Notes: generated by a model not told the origin, from the letters alone. A DNA stretch of 64,000 nt from Glandiceps talaboti (GCF_964340395.1 NC_135557.1:14082661-14146660), one strand, 5' to 3'; positions 48,601-60,941 are shown, counted from the stretch's first letter. Numbers and translations are program-made.

Positions 48601-49548
48601 ACGAAATAGCATGATGTGATTATCGGTCTAAATTTATGAAATTGCAACATGCGTATGCAAAGCATGTACATGTATATATAAATGCCCAGTTGCTGTTATT
48701 CCTTCCACTTTCATCTAGCCATCTAGACTGAATGACCGATCGTCCTTGCTGCTCGTTGAGATATACCGAATTTATATGCCCAGCTGGTGCTATCCGTAGT
48801 CATTGCTCATCTAGAACTAACAAATAAAAAATACCGTCCAGTAGTTTTGAACTACATAGTACATGTAATTTTGGCTGGCCTAGCCTTTAGGCTACTAGTA
48901 CATGGGCAACTGTGTCAAATGTGGTCACGGTATTTATATCTCTTTGATTCTGATTGACCTTAATTCGCAATCTGTACTGCCTACATTACGAGACACTGAC
49001 TTTAGTTGAACATTTTGTATCGACCAGTAGGTACAGAAAAACTGCCTACTGAGAGTAATCTAACAATGAGTTTCCTCCATCACTACACCCCCCCCCCCCC
49101 CATCCTCTCATGTATACTGACATGCTAAGGAACGAGCAAAATTTATGGCGCGGAGAAAAAGGGGGGGGGAATAGGGGTGCAGAGAGGGGCATTGCAAATC
49201 TTAATGGTCTGAAAGAGGTGGTTGAAATATTTCGTCTGTGATTCTACACCAAAATGAAATCCAAAGCACACAACGTGTGCAAATCGGAATGCCATTCCAC
49301 CTCACAAACACATTTTTAGTGATTAATGTTTTTAAAGGAAAGAAAGAGAAATAAATATGTACAAGAGAACATGTAAAACCAAGGTATACCTTGGAATTAC
49401 ACATGGTGGTTGGACAACCATGTTTTTTTTTTCATTTTAGTATCAAACTCTTGATGGTAAACATCCTATAAAGACATGCGCACAGATGTACAGCGGGTGA
49501 CCACGTATCTTTACTGTCCATATACACATGTGTATATTAACAGTTTGG

Positions 49549-49621
<73 letters not shown>

Positions 49622-50923
49622 CAATTTGTGACGTAGTATAGTGTTGAATATTTTGTTGAATATTTTGACGTACGTCTGTGTCGTGCAATTAATTTGCACA
49701 AGTACAGAAGAAAAACAGTTAAGAAAATATATCCACATATCCATATCGTCCTACGTTTACTTATTTTGTCAATAATGGAAGGTTGTAGGATTTTGACGAC
49801 GTCTGTCTGTCTCTCTGTCAGTTTATCTGTTTCTCTGTCTCTCTGTCTGTCTGCTTGACACATTGTACATAACCAGTGTATAATGTGGTTGATGCTAAGG
49901 AACCTTATTTTGTTGTGTATATTCGACATTAATTAATAAAGGCTGGAAGACCCGGTCAGTGTGACGAGAAGCAAGCCCATAGTATATTAGATCGATTTGC
50001 AGAAAGAGGAGGGAATTTTATCGATACATCAGACGACTACTCAGATGGACAAAGTGAAACCATTATCGGCAACTGGCTTTCAAAGTAAGAAACACCACTA
50101 CTTCAATATCTTTGACGTAGGACATACTAAATGACTTAAAATGTCGTTTCAGTCACTACATATACAAGGGTATGAGCACATATGGCAGTTTGGTGGCAAC
50201 AGATGTATCGAGTGCAGGTCAATAACTAGACTATCGTTAGAGATCGTCAATGCATATTTATGGCTCGGGGCTGATGAGATGTCACATCTACTGCCAATAG
50301 TTGAAAAGATAGAGAAAACATAAATTATGAAAATATTTCGAAGTTAAGGCGTGTTGTGACCCAAGAATATTGCAATGTTATAGTGATGATGCACACCCAC
50401 CGCTATGAATGTTTTTATTCGCCATATATTGCGATCATCAGACGACTAACGGTATAGTTCTATGAAGATTCAAAGTTTAAAAAAATGGAGACCTTTGGGA
50501 AATGCCTGTCAATTAGGCGAAGGAATTGGTTTCCGATATTTGATTTGAGTTTGACTAGTCAGTCATCACCCGGCAACTTCCTATTCAAATGTATCGAAGC
50601 GGTGTGACCTTTGACTGGCAGAAAAGCTATGCATCATATATGCTGACAAATCTAATTTACTAAATAGAACGTTCAGAATTAATATCAAAGTGCCAACATT
50701 AAGATAGATATGTGTTGACCAACTTCCACTGTGGCACCCATATCACATAAAATGGAATTTTTGAATTTTGAATCTTCACCGTTAGTCGACTGATGATCGT
50801 AACAGCGTGAAACACGTTGTGTAACGGCTCCTGTGTATATTGCTTGATACTACTATTTACTATGTTATCTACACCGCTCTATATACATATGTACTGAGCA
50901 CTGTTTACGCCAAATTAGACATT

Positions 50924-50986
<63 letters not shown>

Positions 50987-53233
50987 GTCTATGCTGGAGT
51001 AAACAGTGCTCAGTACATATGTATGTAGAGCGGTGTAAATAACAGTATCACAAGCAAGATACACGGGAGGCGTTACACTGTGTTTCACGCTGTTGCTATC
51101 ATCAGGCGATCAGCATGAAACACTGTGTAACGGCTCGTTTAGTATCTTACTTGATATTGCGTTATATTTATAGTCGATTTATTTTGGCTGTATTTGTTGT
51201 ACTTTAGTTTGATATTTTCCATGAATAGTGAATAATTTATCATAATTCAACTTTATGTTTCGAGGCACGATAGGGATAATTTTGTTGTAGCAACAAAAAA
51301 CACCTACATGAAGGATAAAACTTACAGTGGGATAGACGTCGCCAACTTTGATCCCAATACCATTGGGTTATCCCGGAAAGCCTTGATAAGAAGTGTGGAT
51401 GCAAGTTTGAAACGTCTACAAACTGACTACATAGATCTTTATCAGGTGGGTCATCACTGTTTACAACAAGGTCACATCACTTGATTACAACCTGGGGATT
51501 TCCCCGCCAAAATCATAGATGCAAAATCGTTGTTTTGCTGTAATTTTAACAACATGTGTACTCACATTTGCAGATTAGATGATTTAGTTTTGTATGACGG
51601 AAAATACACGTTCTATCCATTCATGTGTATGTATCTCAGTAATAGAATCTTATAAATTGAATTCAAGAAGATTATGTTACTTTGTTCAAGAAAATTAAAA
51701 CAGTAAAACTAAAGCCCCTAGTGGGGAACACTGAATCCTTCCTCACTTCGAATCAAGACAAAAAACAGGAGTCACCCTACACATCTTTTGAAATAGACGT
51801 CAGATAATATCAAATTGAAGCCATGCTAGAATCCTTATGGCCGCCAAATACCCTTTTAAAATAATTGCAGACTTCCTTGTAAACCAGACAGCGAATCCCC
51901 AAATGTCTTAAGGAAGTTTTTCTAAGGCAGAGTTTGGAGAGACTTTTAAGAACATTGGTTTTCTGGGAAATGTGTCCAAGGTGCAAATTCTATTAAGTTA
52001 AAAGCACTGTGCAGAGTGGATGAAACGAAAAATAATTTGGATAGCATGTAAGCAGTCCATCATATGACGCATTTGTCACACAAATGGATCTTTACTTTTT
52101 AAGCACGTCAATAAAACACTTTGCTGTTCTGTGACATTTGCATATCAACACTGGAACCGATACATATTTGCATAACGACAAGTGAAATCTTTATAATACT
52201 GTTAGGGGACGACTCACAATGTCACACGAGCTAAATAAAGGAACTTTGTTCGTTTAGGGGGGGGGGGGGGTAGGAGTGTGGCGTTAATACGATGCTGGTC
52301 TTCATGTTCGCACTTTTAATCAAATTTTGAAAGCTTTCAAGCCTTCAATGATGAAAGATGTATTTACCACTGAGATGCTGCTAATGTGATATACAGTGTT
52401 GGGTTTCTGGTAGGTATGTTAATAGCTTTACCATGTTTTTTGTAAACTGTATCGATCATAGTGGTTTGACCACTAGGAATTTGTCCATGGTTACGCGTTA
52501 CGCACCACGTATAAAAGTGTCAATGTCGCACTCGTGAACGTTCGTTTAGGGAGAGTGGGTGTGATTGTGGCCTATATTCGACATTAAGCGATTGTCTCTA
52601 ACGTTTAGTAATATTCCGAGTAGATTTGATGGGAATTCAAGATGAAAAATAAACACACATTGTGGACACAATTCACAACAAATTGAGTCACAGTAATTAA
52701 TGATAAACATGTCCTGTTAAGGAAAATCGATGCTTCCAAAATACTTCAAAAGACTGTAATTTTATAAAGTCGACATTTTCTCTGTATAGATCCATGTGTG
52801 GGATGATGGCACTCCCATAGAAGAAACTCTTCGAACACTTGACGATCTGGTCAGAGTTGGAAAAATAAGATATGTGGGTGCTAGTAATGTATTAGGATGG
52901 CAACTTCAGAAGATAATGATGACATGTCAACACCTTGGAATAAATCAATGGATAAGTTTATCAGTTAGTACTTGTATCATATTATTGTATAGACGTGCTT
53001 TTATAGACTGTTTCCTTTCAAGTATTAATCTGATAATCACTATTGCAAATTTCTTATTTTACTCAATATAGTTATCCATATATACTTGTGCATAGTCCTC
53101 ATCCGTTTATATTGGTAGTATACACAGCTACACACACGTACATGTGTATATGTATGTATGACTGTATATATAAATATACACATATATATAATACTTAATC
53201 CAATCTCTCTCGTGTGTATGTATGTATATATGT

Positions 53234-53283
<50 letters not shown>

Positions 53284-56200
53284 GTTTGTGTGTGTGTGTG
53301 TGCATTTGTTGGGAATTACCTAACATACTGGCCTATTCATTTAGTGGCTAAAAAGTAGTTCACCACCTAAGAAAATCGCTTGCATGATTTGTAACGTCCA
53401 TTGCTGCGATTACAGATTGAATCACACATGTACACTCAGCACTGTGATAGTGAAGATTTAGTTTAGTGGTCCGAAGTGTAAACAATGACTACTTAGTATT
53501 GGTGTAAATATTGAAATGAGAATTGTGGGTTTAATTGACAGGCTCAATACAACCTGCTAAGTAGATGGACTGAATTGGAACTTACTGATGTCTGTAGGAA
53601 TGAAGGCTTGGGATTACTGGCATGGAGTCCTCTCAAAGGGTAAGAAAAACACAGAACCTGTAAAAATCAAAATGTGCTTTAATACCTTACTGTCCCTTTA
53701 CAACGGGTAACACTGAAGTGAAACAATTTCGCTATGCGTTACACTCATTTATAGCATTCATATCAAGTGTAAAATAATACTTTTTCAATTGGTTTATTTA
53801 CAAGCCTAGCATGTGGCCTTTCTAATGTGGTCAATTAGCAAAAGAAACAGTATACTTTTACATTTGATGTGGATGCTACAAACGATTATGATACATACAG
53901 AAAACGCTTTACTTTGGTGTTACGGGTTATTTGGAATCAGATTTGGTGCCAGTTTGCTGTAATGTCAAAGAATTGCCTTTTTTGCAATCACATGAAAGTG
54001 GTGAAATCTGGACGAGAGATGTGCCATTGATTTGCAAGAAATGTATACACAATCCTCTATGGCGTTATGATATATGGTGATGCTGTAAACCTCCTTTTAT
54101 TGATAACATAAATAAAACGAACAGCAAAATTACTATTACAAAGAAAACATTGACACTGTAGTAAAAGTATGACTCACTTAAAACACGGACAGCAGTTGGG
54201 TGAAAATGTTTTTGAAATGATTGGGGGTTTTTTGGTGAATAGATTCATAACGTGTACCTTTCTTCTCCATTTGCCATGTCTTAAAGCTACATTGATGTAG
54301 GCTTGGTATTTCACTCATTTGACATGACATTTAATACACACCCTAAGACAACTTCTAATGTAAAAGAAAGAATTACATAGGTGACGTACACCAGTGGGGA
54401 TGTAGAAGTAATCAAGTTGAAATGTTGATAATCGGTTGGAAAATACACGATAGAAGCCATAAAAATCATCCGAATCCATGTATGATGTTTCGATTACAAG
54501 CCTGTTTCTACTGTAATGTGAAAGAATAGCAATGCTTATCAGTGTTCAATGTGATTGGGCAAAGGATCCTGTTGACTCTGGTATTGTTAGATTAGAGTTG
54601 AAAAAATGTCTAGCTCTGTGTCTAAAACACAATGTCCCATGATTGAAACACCAAGCCTTCATCATTTTAGCTATGCATTTCTTTACTAACAACAATTTAT
54701 TGTTTGGACAAATTTGTGCAATGATGTTGTCCAATTGTTTTCATAAAGTCATCCAGTAATGTTACTGAATTAATGCCATTGGTTAGACTAGATACTAGTT
54801 GTTGGCTTAGGAAGCAATCGATCATACCCAGACCAGGATACGTTATTTTAGCTACTAGAGACAACGGTTAATCAAGTTAACAACAGCGCATGTCAGTAGT
54901 AATCCTTGATAGTGATGGGAACTTTGTAACATGGAACTTGCAATCCAGACTGAGCATGCTCAGATGCAAAGGAATGTGGGATTATCTGTGGTTATCGTAA
55001 TACCTAATCTGTAGCTACCGATAAAATTGACCTCCCACAATTGTCAGGGTAACTATGAATTGATTATTTGTGGTTAAAAAACAATATAACAATAGTGTTT
55101 ACAATACTAATTGATTAATATTTATTATCCCATTTCCCATGTTGCACCATTCAACATGGCGGGATTGCAAGTTCCCTGTTGGCTACTTCATTCACACTTC
55201 TGATGGAAATTATGTTAACCACCTATATCAAGTCCGCATTTCGTCATCGCTTTATATTATTGCATAGTTTATATTATCCTAATCGTATCGTGGTATGATC
55301 GCTAGATATTTTCGGCCAAAAAAGAATTGTTTCTGGTCAGGAAATGTTATTTAAAGTCATTTTGTTTGGGGTTCAATTGTTTTTTTTTAATTTTGTTATT
55401 CTCAACAAACCTGTCACTCAATCTACTACATGTATTTATGGCAGTTACTGTTCTTTTTATTTTGAGCAAGTGTGTGTGCTTGTTCATGATCCATGGTTGG
55501 CTCTGCAGTTAGCTTCATTGAAGTAGGGAGGGTTATGTTTGTGTTTCCCTATGGATCTGCAGACTGCATGGGCTGGACAAACACACACAAAAAAGACCGA
55601 CGCGAGGGTATTTAAGGAATGCACGCGCCGACCAGAAACAATTAATTTTTTTTTTGGCCTTAATACAAATGAGGCCAAATAAAAAGGTTGTTTGGTTCCG
55701 GTTACCCAACCCCACCTAGTTTTCCACACCGACCCTACACTTCTTTTTACGTATTCGAGAAAAATAATAATACAATCGCGAAAATCGTGAAGTCTCGCAA
55801 GAAATAGTGGATGTGGAAACTGCCATCAACTTAAAAAGACAATATTCTTCCAATCTGTAATGGCTGTAAATCTGATAGGAAGAAATAAACAACACAGAGA
55901 CCTTTTGGACCTGACTAGTATCTACATGTAGTCTAACCATCTACAGGCTTTGGATCTCCTCTTAAGGAAATACCTTGAACTGATACATATATGTAGCTTA
56001 TATGTTGTTTCCTTTCTATCTATTTAGAGGATGGCTTACAGGCAAAATCCGACGAGAACACACAGAAGCTCCACCAAACAGCAGAATATTGTTCAGTGAA
56101 ATGAACCCACAGATAATCCAAGAAAGCCACCCAAGTTTCTCGAAATTTGCGAAAAATGAACAAGTGTTCGATTTGCTTGATCTTATGGAAGATATTGGAA

Positions 56201-57994
56201 AACAGTGTGGTAGGAACAAGCTAATATTGTATATATATATAGATAGATAAAAGGTTGCATGAACATAATTTCCTCGATTAAAGTTATGACCATATCCAAA
56301 AAATATCTCATAAATGAAGCTTTCTTTTAAAAAAAACTCTTGAAAAGGGGAATTACAAAAATATAAGCATATTATATACTTAATGATAATAATAAGTGGT
56401 TTCTTTAGACAAATGGCCATGTTCTCGGTAATGTTAACCTAATGCTGTCATTGTATATCGCCCTCAATGTCCGAAAATCCCTGTCGATTTGTTTTAATTT
56501 CTTCGAAAATATCCTCAAATGAGGTAGATACTTCATCGTATATTCATGACTTCTATCTACTGTAAGCATTCTCATCTCTGGTTATTTCAGGTAAATCAAT
56601 AACCCAAATTGCTCTTCGATGGCTGCTCCAAAAAGATGTTGTGTCGTCGGTCACCATTGGAGCAAAGACTTTACAACAACTGGACGAGAATATGGATGCT
56701 TCAAGTGGTTGGCAACTTTCAGATGAACAGGTACTGCGTTGTAAGAAGTCTTAGTTTCATATAGCTATCAAATAAGTACCTACGATGGCTTGGTACAAAA
56801 TTGTAAACATCACAGTTCGACGCTGTTTTCAACCATGTACACGCATAGAGCACATAAAGACACTGTACATGATTCTAATCCTTCTACATACACATTTGAA
56901 CCAAACGACAGAGCAATTACAAGCTCGCTTGAACGTCACTGCAACACTTACACGTTTTTCCCACTTAGTGTTCAGTCACCAAGATCCAGCACGACATAGC
57001 ACCTGTTGGTTCCTGGTAATTATCCTCGACTTCTTGACTCATTACCCTACATTATACCATGCACGAGCCAAGTAAAGGTGAACAAAAAATAAAGAATGTA
57101 TACTCAGGTCGTTCTTCATCACGATAGCGCGTCTGTGTCATGAAACGATCGAGTGTATATGTCACTAGTTCTGTTATGTTCGAAATACGAGTCAATGAGT
57201 TCAAAATTGCCGTTACTTTCCCCAATTTTCTTTGCTACCGGCGCTGGTACAATTGTGTTATTCTCCCAAATTTTAGTTTAAAGGTACAAATTTTCAGTTT
57301 AGCGACTTGCAGTAACAAAATCCTCATAGGTCACCCGTATTGAACGAAGGTAAATAGTGGGGAATAATATAAGTATCGCCAGTTGCAATTGTTTTGCGTA
57401 GTGAAGCACATACACCACAACCAATTCTATAGAGCACTCAGTCACTCCTGGTGATAACATTCATCTGCCTCAATAAAACAGAGAATATTTTTCAATTTAA
57501 CTTTTTAATTTCCTGTATAAAATCAAGATAAATAAGTGTTAACATCAGCCTGCAAGAATCGTTGATTAGGAAAATATATTGCTTCATAATTACAGTGGAA
57601 TCAACCTGTAAACTGATGGAAATGTGTTCTATCTACATGTTTCAATTCACTCGATGAATTGCTTAAAACGCCAAAATCGTCAAAATCACCAGTTCTTCGG
57701 AGTCGTACGCTAATAAAACCTAACCAGTAACACTGTGTGGACAGTAACCACTGTATCTGGGTAGAAATTTACATACTTCCTGTGCTATAATTATATTATA
57801 TTTGTAATATTATCTTTGGTAAATCTAATGATAGTTTGACGGAGGTCTATAGTTTATGTGTATTTAAAAAAAAAATTGTAATTCTATTTCAGATGGCAGA
57901 TTTGGACAGAGCGAGTGAAGTAGAAATATCTTATCCATATGGTCTAGTAAAAAGGGCAAATAAGTCAAGACAAAGGAGAAATAAATGTACTTGA
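45521..57994 (+). CDS. Gene 3: aldo-keto reductase superfamily oxidoreductase (8 exons, 375 aa)
   Basis: Exons: 45521-45628, 49942-50084, 51265-51445, 52790-52963, 53542-53639, 56028-56209, 56591-56730, 57893-57994; 1128 nt, in frame throughout. A cytosolic NADPH-dependent reductase acting on a carbonyl substrate is predicted. Landmarks in order: [16 protein letters not shown] (beta1), [14 protein letters not shown] with Asp64 and Tyr69, VVATK with Lys95, DLYQ-IHVWD with His146, [51 protein letters not shown] (cofactor-binding end). The tetrad D-Y-K-H is intact. The sequence resembles the YajO/plant-type AKR branch more than human AKR1; substrate unknown. It ends in a basic tail ([12 protein letters not shown]). 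An AATAAA at 58105-58110, about 110 bases after the stop, may be the poly(A) signal. Confidence 0.94.
45830..45915. repeat. Imperfect 23-bp tandem repeat, about four copies (gene 3 intron 1)
   Basis: Units of the form TAGCACTTCGATTCTGCGAC with changes in each copy. Confidence 0.75.
46367..46709. repeat. 23-bp satellite array, forward orientation (gene 3 intron 1)
   Basis: About fifteen copies of CTCGTAATTACGACTTTTCG + ATT, each centred on the 12-bp palindrome TCGTAATTACGA. Confidence 0.95.
47282..47316 (-). ncRNA. Degenerate hammerhead-like motif between the two 23-bp arrays
   Basis: On the minus strand: CTGATGA, stem GGACC...GGTCC, GAAAC-GTC, i.e. catalytic core and stem II of a hammerhead. 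Stem III is minimal and no stem I pairing is visible, so activity is doubtful. Such motifs are known in Penelope-like retroelements. Confidence 0.35.
47791..48112. repeat. 23-bp satellite array, inverted orientation (gene 3 intron 1)
   Basis: About fourteen copies of the reverse complement, GTCGTAATTACGAGAATCGA + AAA, some shortened to 20 bp (GAGAAAAAA spacer). Together with 46367-46709 it forms a giant inverted repeat around 1.1 kb. Confidence 0.95.
49555..49619. repeat. TA-TG compound microsatellite (gene 3 intron 1)
   Basis: About fifteen TA units followed by about sixteen TG units. Confidence 0.92.
49942..50084 (+). CDS. Gene 3 exon 2: catalytic Asp and Tyr
   Basis: Encodes [20 protein letters not shown] then [16 protein letters not shown]. 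Asp64 and Tyr69 belong to the catalytic tetrad. Acceptor AATAAAG, donor AA|GTAAGA, phase 2 exit. Intron 1 upstream is 4.3 kb and carries the opposed 23-bp arrays. Confidence 0.95.
50770..51125. mobile_element. Inverted-repeat element with TG centre and hammerhead-like ends (gene 3 intron 2)
   Basis: Arms of roughly 150 bp (ACCGCTCTATATACATATGT and TACTGAGCACTGTTTA in the left arm, inverted on the right) surround a TG run at 50932-50982. Both outer ends carry CTGATGAT...GCGTGAAACAC-type motifs. A truncated relative lies at about 50420-50455 (CATATATTGCGATCATCAGA, inverted) and another fragment follows at about 51112-51135. Confidence 0.75.
50784..50829 (+). ncRNA. Second candidate hammerhead motif
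   Basis: CTGATGA 50790-50796, GAAA 50809-50812, stem III A12-T22, C13-G21, A14-T20, C15-G19 with loop GTT, then GTA. Flank AGTCGA pairs with ACGGCT (50824-50829) apart from the innermost A-A. Stem II is weak. It has the same family look as the 39.35 kb motif but is diverged. Confidence 0.38.
51265..51445 (+). CDS. Gene 3 exon 3: catalytic Lys
   Basis: Encodes [15 protein letters not shown] with Lys95, then [20 protein letters not shown] and YIDLYQ. Acceptor TTTCGAG (51264), donor CAG|GTGGGT, phase 0 exit. Confidence 0.95.
52790..52963 (+). CDS. Gene 3 exon 4: catalytic His
   Basis: Encodes [31 protein letters not shown] and [13 protein letters not shown]. His146 completes the tetrad. The donor is taken as TCA|GTTAGT at 52964, which joins to AQYNLL of exon 5 in phase 0. 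Confidence 0.93.
53216..53303. repeat. TG microsatellite (gene 3 intron 4)
   Basis: TG runs with TTTG and TATA interruptions. Confidence 0.9.
53542..53639 (+). CDS. Gene 3 exon 5
   Basis: Encodes [18 protein letters not shown] then [12 protein letters not shown], the QYNLL and laWSPL segments lining the cofactor site. Acceptor TTGACAG, donor AAAGG|GTAAGA, phase 2 exit. Confidence 0.95.
54933..55176. mobile_element. TIR MITE family A, copy 3 (gene 3 intron 5)
   Basis: Begins GGAACTTGCAATCC and ends GGATTGCAAGTTCCC-like; the internal sequence is close to copy 2 (TGTGGGATTATCTGTGGTTA shared). The flanking TA is not intact. Confidence 0.85.
55690..55925 (+). repeat. Interspersed repeat family B, copy 4 (gene 3 intron 5)
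   Basis: Begins TTTGGTTCCGGTTACCCAAC; contains the GTATTCGAGAAAAATAATAA and AAAAAGACAATATTCTTCCA blocks. Confidence 0.82.
56028..56209 (+). CDS. Gene 3 exon 6
   Basis: Encodes [20 protein letters not shown], then a lineage-variable stretch and [20 protein letters not shown] follows WSPL as in YajO-like reductases. Acceptor ATTTAG, donor TGTG|GTAGGA (phase 1). Confidence 0.93.
56591..56730 (+). CDS. Gene 3 exon 7: cofactor-binding C-terminal motif
   Basis: Encodes [14 protein letters not shown] then [18 protein letters not shown] and [19 protein letters not shown] is the family's IGar..eQl.eN motif that contacts the NADPH 2'-phosphate. Acceptor ATTTCAG, donor CAG|GTACTG. Confidence 0.95.
57045..57365. 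repeat. Dispersed composite repeat, copy 3 (gene 3 intron 7)
   Basis: Shares CACGAGCCAAGT...GAACAAAAAAT, the GTTCGAAATACGAGTCAA block and the ATAGGTCACCCGTATTGAACG end with the copies in gene 1 and the spacer. Confidence 0.65.
57893..57994 (+). CDS. Gene 3 exon 8: C-terminus and stop
   Basis: Encodes [20 protein letters not shown] then a basic tail ending in Cys-Thr, stop TGA at 57992-57994. LDRAS...YPYG matches the end of YajO-like reductases. Acceptor CTATTTCAG. Confidence 0.92.
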   Translation: MADLDRASEVEISYPYGLVKRANKSRQRRNKCT

Positions 57995-58135
57995 ACTAAC
58001 TTGAAATAGTTGTATGTGAGCTCTTTTAAAGTAAATGGAAGGGAATGAATTATTTTGGGATTGAGAACAGCTCTAAACGTGAACAAGACTTTTTAGTGAA
58101 TATTAATAAATATAATCAGATTGTAGATACTATAT

Positions 58136-58572
58136 TTGTATGTATGTATGTATGTATGTATGTATGTATGTATGTATGTATGTATGTGTGTGTGTATGTG
58201 TGTATGTATGTATGTATGTATGTTGGTATGTATGTATGTATGTATGTATGTATGTATGTATGTACATGTATGTGTGTGTGCGTGCGTGCGTGTATGTATG
58301 TATGTATGTATGTATGTATGTATGTATTTATGTATGTATGTATGTATGTGTGTGTGTGTATGTATGTATGTATGTATGTGTATGTATGTATGTATGTATG
58401 TATGTATGTATGTATGTATTTATGTATGTATGTATGTATGTGTATGTATGTATGTATGTATGTATGTATGTATGTATTTATGTATGTATGTATGTATGTA
58501 TGTATGTATGTATGTATGTATGTATGTATGTATGTATGTATGTGTGTATGTATGTATGTATGTATGTATGTA
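58136..58572. repeat. Long TATG microsatellite 3' of gene 3
   Basis: About 105 TATG/TGTG units, 140 bases after the gene 3 stop codon; it could lie in a 3' untranslated region only if the AATAAA at 58105 is not used. Confidence 0.95.
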
Positions 58573-58974
58573 CTTAAAGATTAGTTGCAAACACGTCTTT
58601 GCTAGCTTGTGGACGGATGAACAGATATATCTATTCAATATTATGTTCGCTGCCTGTCATCAAATGATGAACCGATGTGATGGCTTCGGCTCCTCATCAA
58701 TCATTTTAAGTCCGCTTTACTCTCCTTTCATTAAAAAACAGAATCAGATATGCTTTTATGAATGACCTATTGGTCGTCATCGTACGTCACAGCAAGACAG
58801 TATCTTTGACGACTTATTATTTTGATCTAGAGCGTCCTTGATGAATACAGTGAAACCGATACGAATCGCTTCAAGCATACCTACACAAAACAAAACACAG
58901 ATTGACAATAAACTTTATAAATAAACTTGTGTGTTTATTCATTAGCCTTTAATGAAAATTGTTTATTTAGAGTT

Positions 58975-59225
58975 ACTTGTCCCCACCTAGTTTTCCACTG
59001 ACGACCCCAAACTTTATTTACGTATTGCAGAAAAGTAAAATAAAACCGCGAAAATTGTGAACTCTTGCGAGAAATAGTGAATTTGGAAGTTGACATCAAC
59101 TTAAAAAAGGCAATATAAAACTGCTCTCCCGATCAATAATGACTGTACATCTGATGAGAAGAAACCAATAACACAGAGACCATATGGAAAACAACGGCAA
59201 ACATAACTACCTGAACTAGACACAT
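58975..59225 (+). repeat. Interspersed repeat family B, copy 5 (3' of gene 3)
   Basis: Starts at CCCCACCTAGTTTTCCACTG (the first bases are lost) and retains CACAGAGACCATATGGAAAA and ACCTGAACTAGACA. Confidence 0.8.
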
Positions 59226-59479
59226 TTGCAAGAAAAGAAATATTGAGCGTAAATGGAACCACACAATTTGGGTAGGCCGTACTACACATGTTTTCATTCG
59301 TTGTAATATTCATACAAAAAAGTGGCTTCAAAATAACATTGTATATGTTATCTTAGAAAGTCAAACATTTGGTTTATAAGGCCTTGTTACATATTAAATC
59401 TCATTACTTGAACGATATTTTCTTGAGATGACTTTGACAGTTTTATTCAAAGTACAGGGCATCAAACCCCAGTTGTTTT

Positions 59480-59502
59480 GCTGCTGCTGCTGCTGCTGCT
59501 GC

Positions 59503-59551
<49 letters not shown>

Positions 59552-59589
59552 GGTGGTGGTGGTGGTGGTGGTGGTGGTGGTGCTGCTGC

Positions 59590-59651
<62 letters not shown>

Positions 59652-59679
59652 TTGTTGTTGTTGTTGTTGTTGTTGTTGC
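59480..59679. repeat. Trinucleotide complex TGC-TTG-TGG-TGA-TTG
   Basis: Consecutive blocks of TGC, TTG, TGG, TGC, TGA and TTG triplets over 200 bases; translations in any frame are homopolymers and are not a gene. Confidence 0.95.
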
Positions 59680-59764
59680 CGATACCCGATTGGTGTTATG
59701 TCATACTTCTTGGCCCACATGATGATCCTTGCTGCAGTGTTTTTTGTGCGTGTTGTAGTGGTTT

Positions 59765-60135
59765 CAAATGTTATGGTAGGCCATAAAACAATGCATTTCG
59801 ATCCGTAGTCGAGTTTGGAAGAGAGTATTGCTTAAACCAGTTTCTGGCAGGTAGATTTAGTGAGATAATGACGAATGTAGCCAATTTGGCGAAGATGGTG
59901 ATAAATTGAACGACATGTAGTGGATATGTGTTTCCGAAATGAGTGGTGACTATCAAACATGACTCCAACATTATACGTGCTGATTGTGTCAGTTGAATGG
60001 TACTTGAGCCAATAGAGATGTTATTAATTGGGCATGGAAGGCGACTGAATTTAGATCTAGTTTATAACACTTCCGTTTTGTCATCGTTAATCTTCAGTTT
60101 ATTCAGTTAAAATCGCGTGTATACCAACGTACGGC
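59765..60135 (-). pseudogene. CR1/L2-like LINE reverse-transcriptase remnant
   Basis: The minus strand reads KINDDKTEVL, IGSSTIQLTQSA, NVGVMFDSHHSFRKHI, TTCRSIYHHLRQIGYIRHYL then an in-frame stop, followed by AILSSKLDYGS. These match the C-terminal reverse-transcriptase segments of CR1/Jockey-clade elements (lN..KTe.l, LGV.fD..lsf..HI, iR.yL, a...SrLDY). Frame changes and stops show it is dead. Confidence 0.8.
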
Positions 60136-60775
60136 GGAGGCTATTGAGGTAGTGTGGTGGATTTTGTTGCTTTGTTTGTCTTGCCGAGAGGAACATTTCA
60201 GAGCCACTCGGGAAACGATACTGATCACCAAGATAACTAAAGGTGTAATGACTTGAAGGTATATGACATGAATCTGGTATTTATTACAAAAAAAATCGAC
60301 ATTATTTATATTTAGGTCATTAACCATTCACGAACAAGTGGAGTATTATCTCCACTCTATGAATCCGACCTTCATTTGTATAAGACATGGATATAATGAT
60401 GTTTGCAATATATATTCATAAAATACAACTTCAGAGACATTCTTGTATTTACAAATGATTATTATGTATGATTCGTTAGCCAAACCAACACAACAAACTG
60501 CATGCCGGTACATCAGTTTACATTCGATTGTTGGACCGTAAATCTTATTTCAATACTAAAACATGTAGCCATGTGACCTTTGTTCTTGATGTAGTCTTGA
60601 GGAAGTTTTGAGGATTAGGGAAATGATGATTGAGGAAATGTAATATTGACGACGTAGTCAAACGGAAACCACGCTCTATGAAGCCATGGCAGATTAGTGC
60701 AAGTATGTCATATATATGCTAGTGGCGGGGAAAAAACAGATATCTGGATGGTACAGACTGAGATGTTACCTAAGT

Positions 60776-60898
60776 CGTCGTCGTCGTCGTCGTTGTTGTT
60801 GTTGTTGTTTTTGTTGTTGTTGTTGTTGTTGTTGTCTTTGTTGTTGTGGCCACTGATACTTTGTACCGTTGTAGTAGTAGTAGTAGTAGTAGTAGTAG

Positions 60899-60941
<43 letters not shown>

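Noticed and set aside
58045-58765. Long Cys/Met/Tyr/Val repeat open frames (179 and 209 residues), and similar ones at 31838-32211 and 24298-24702
   Set aside because: They are translations of TATG/CATA/CAGA microsatellites, open in several frames at once; no gene signal.
59394-59720. Gln/His-rich open frame on the minus strand
   Set aside because: Produced by TGC/TTG/TGG/TGA triplet runs; the flanks are not coding.
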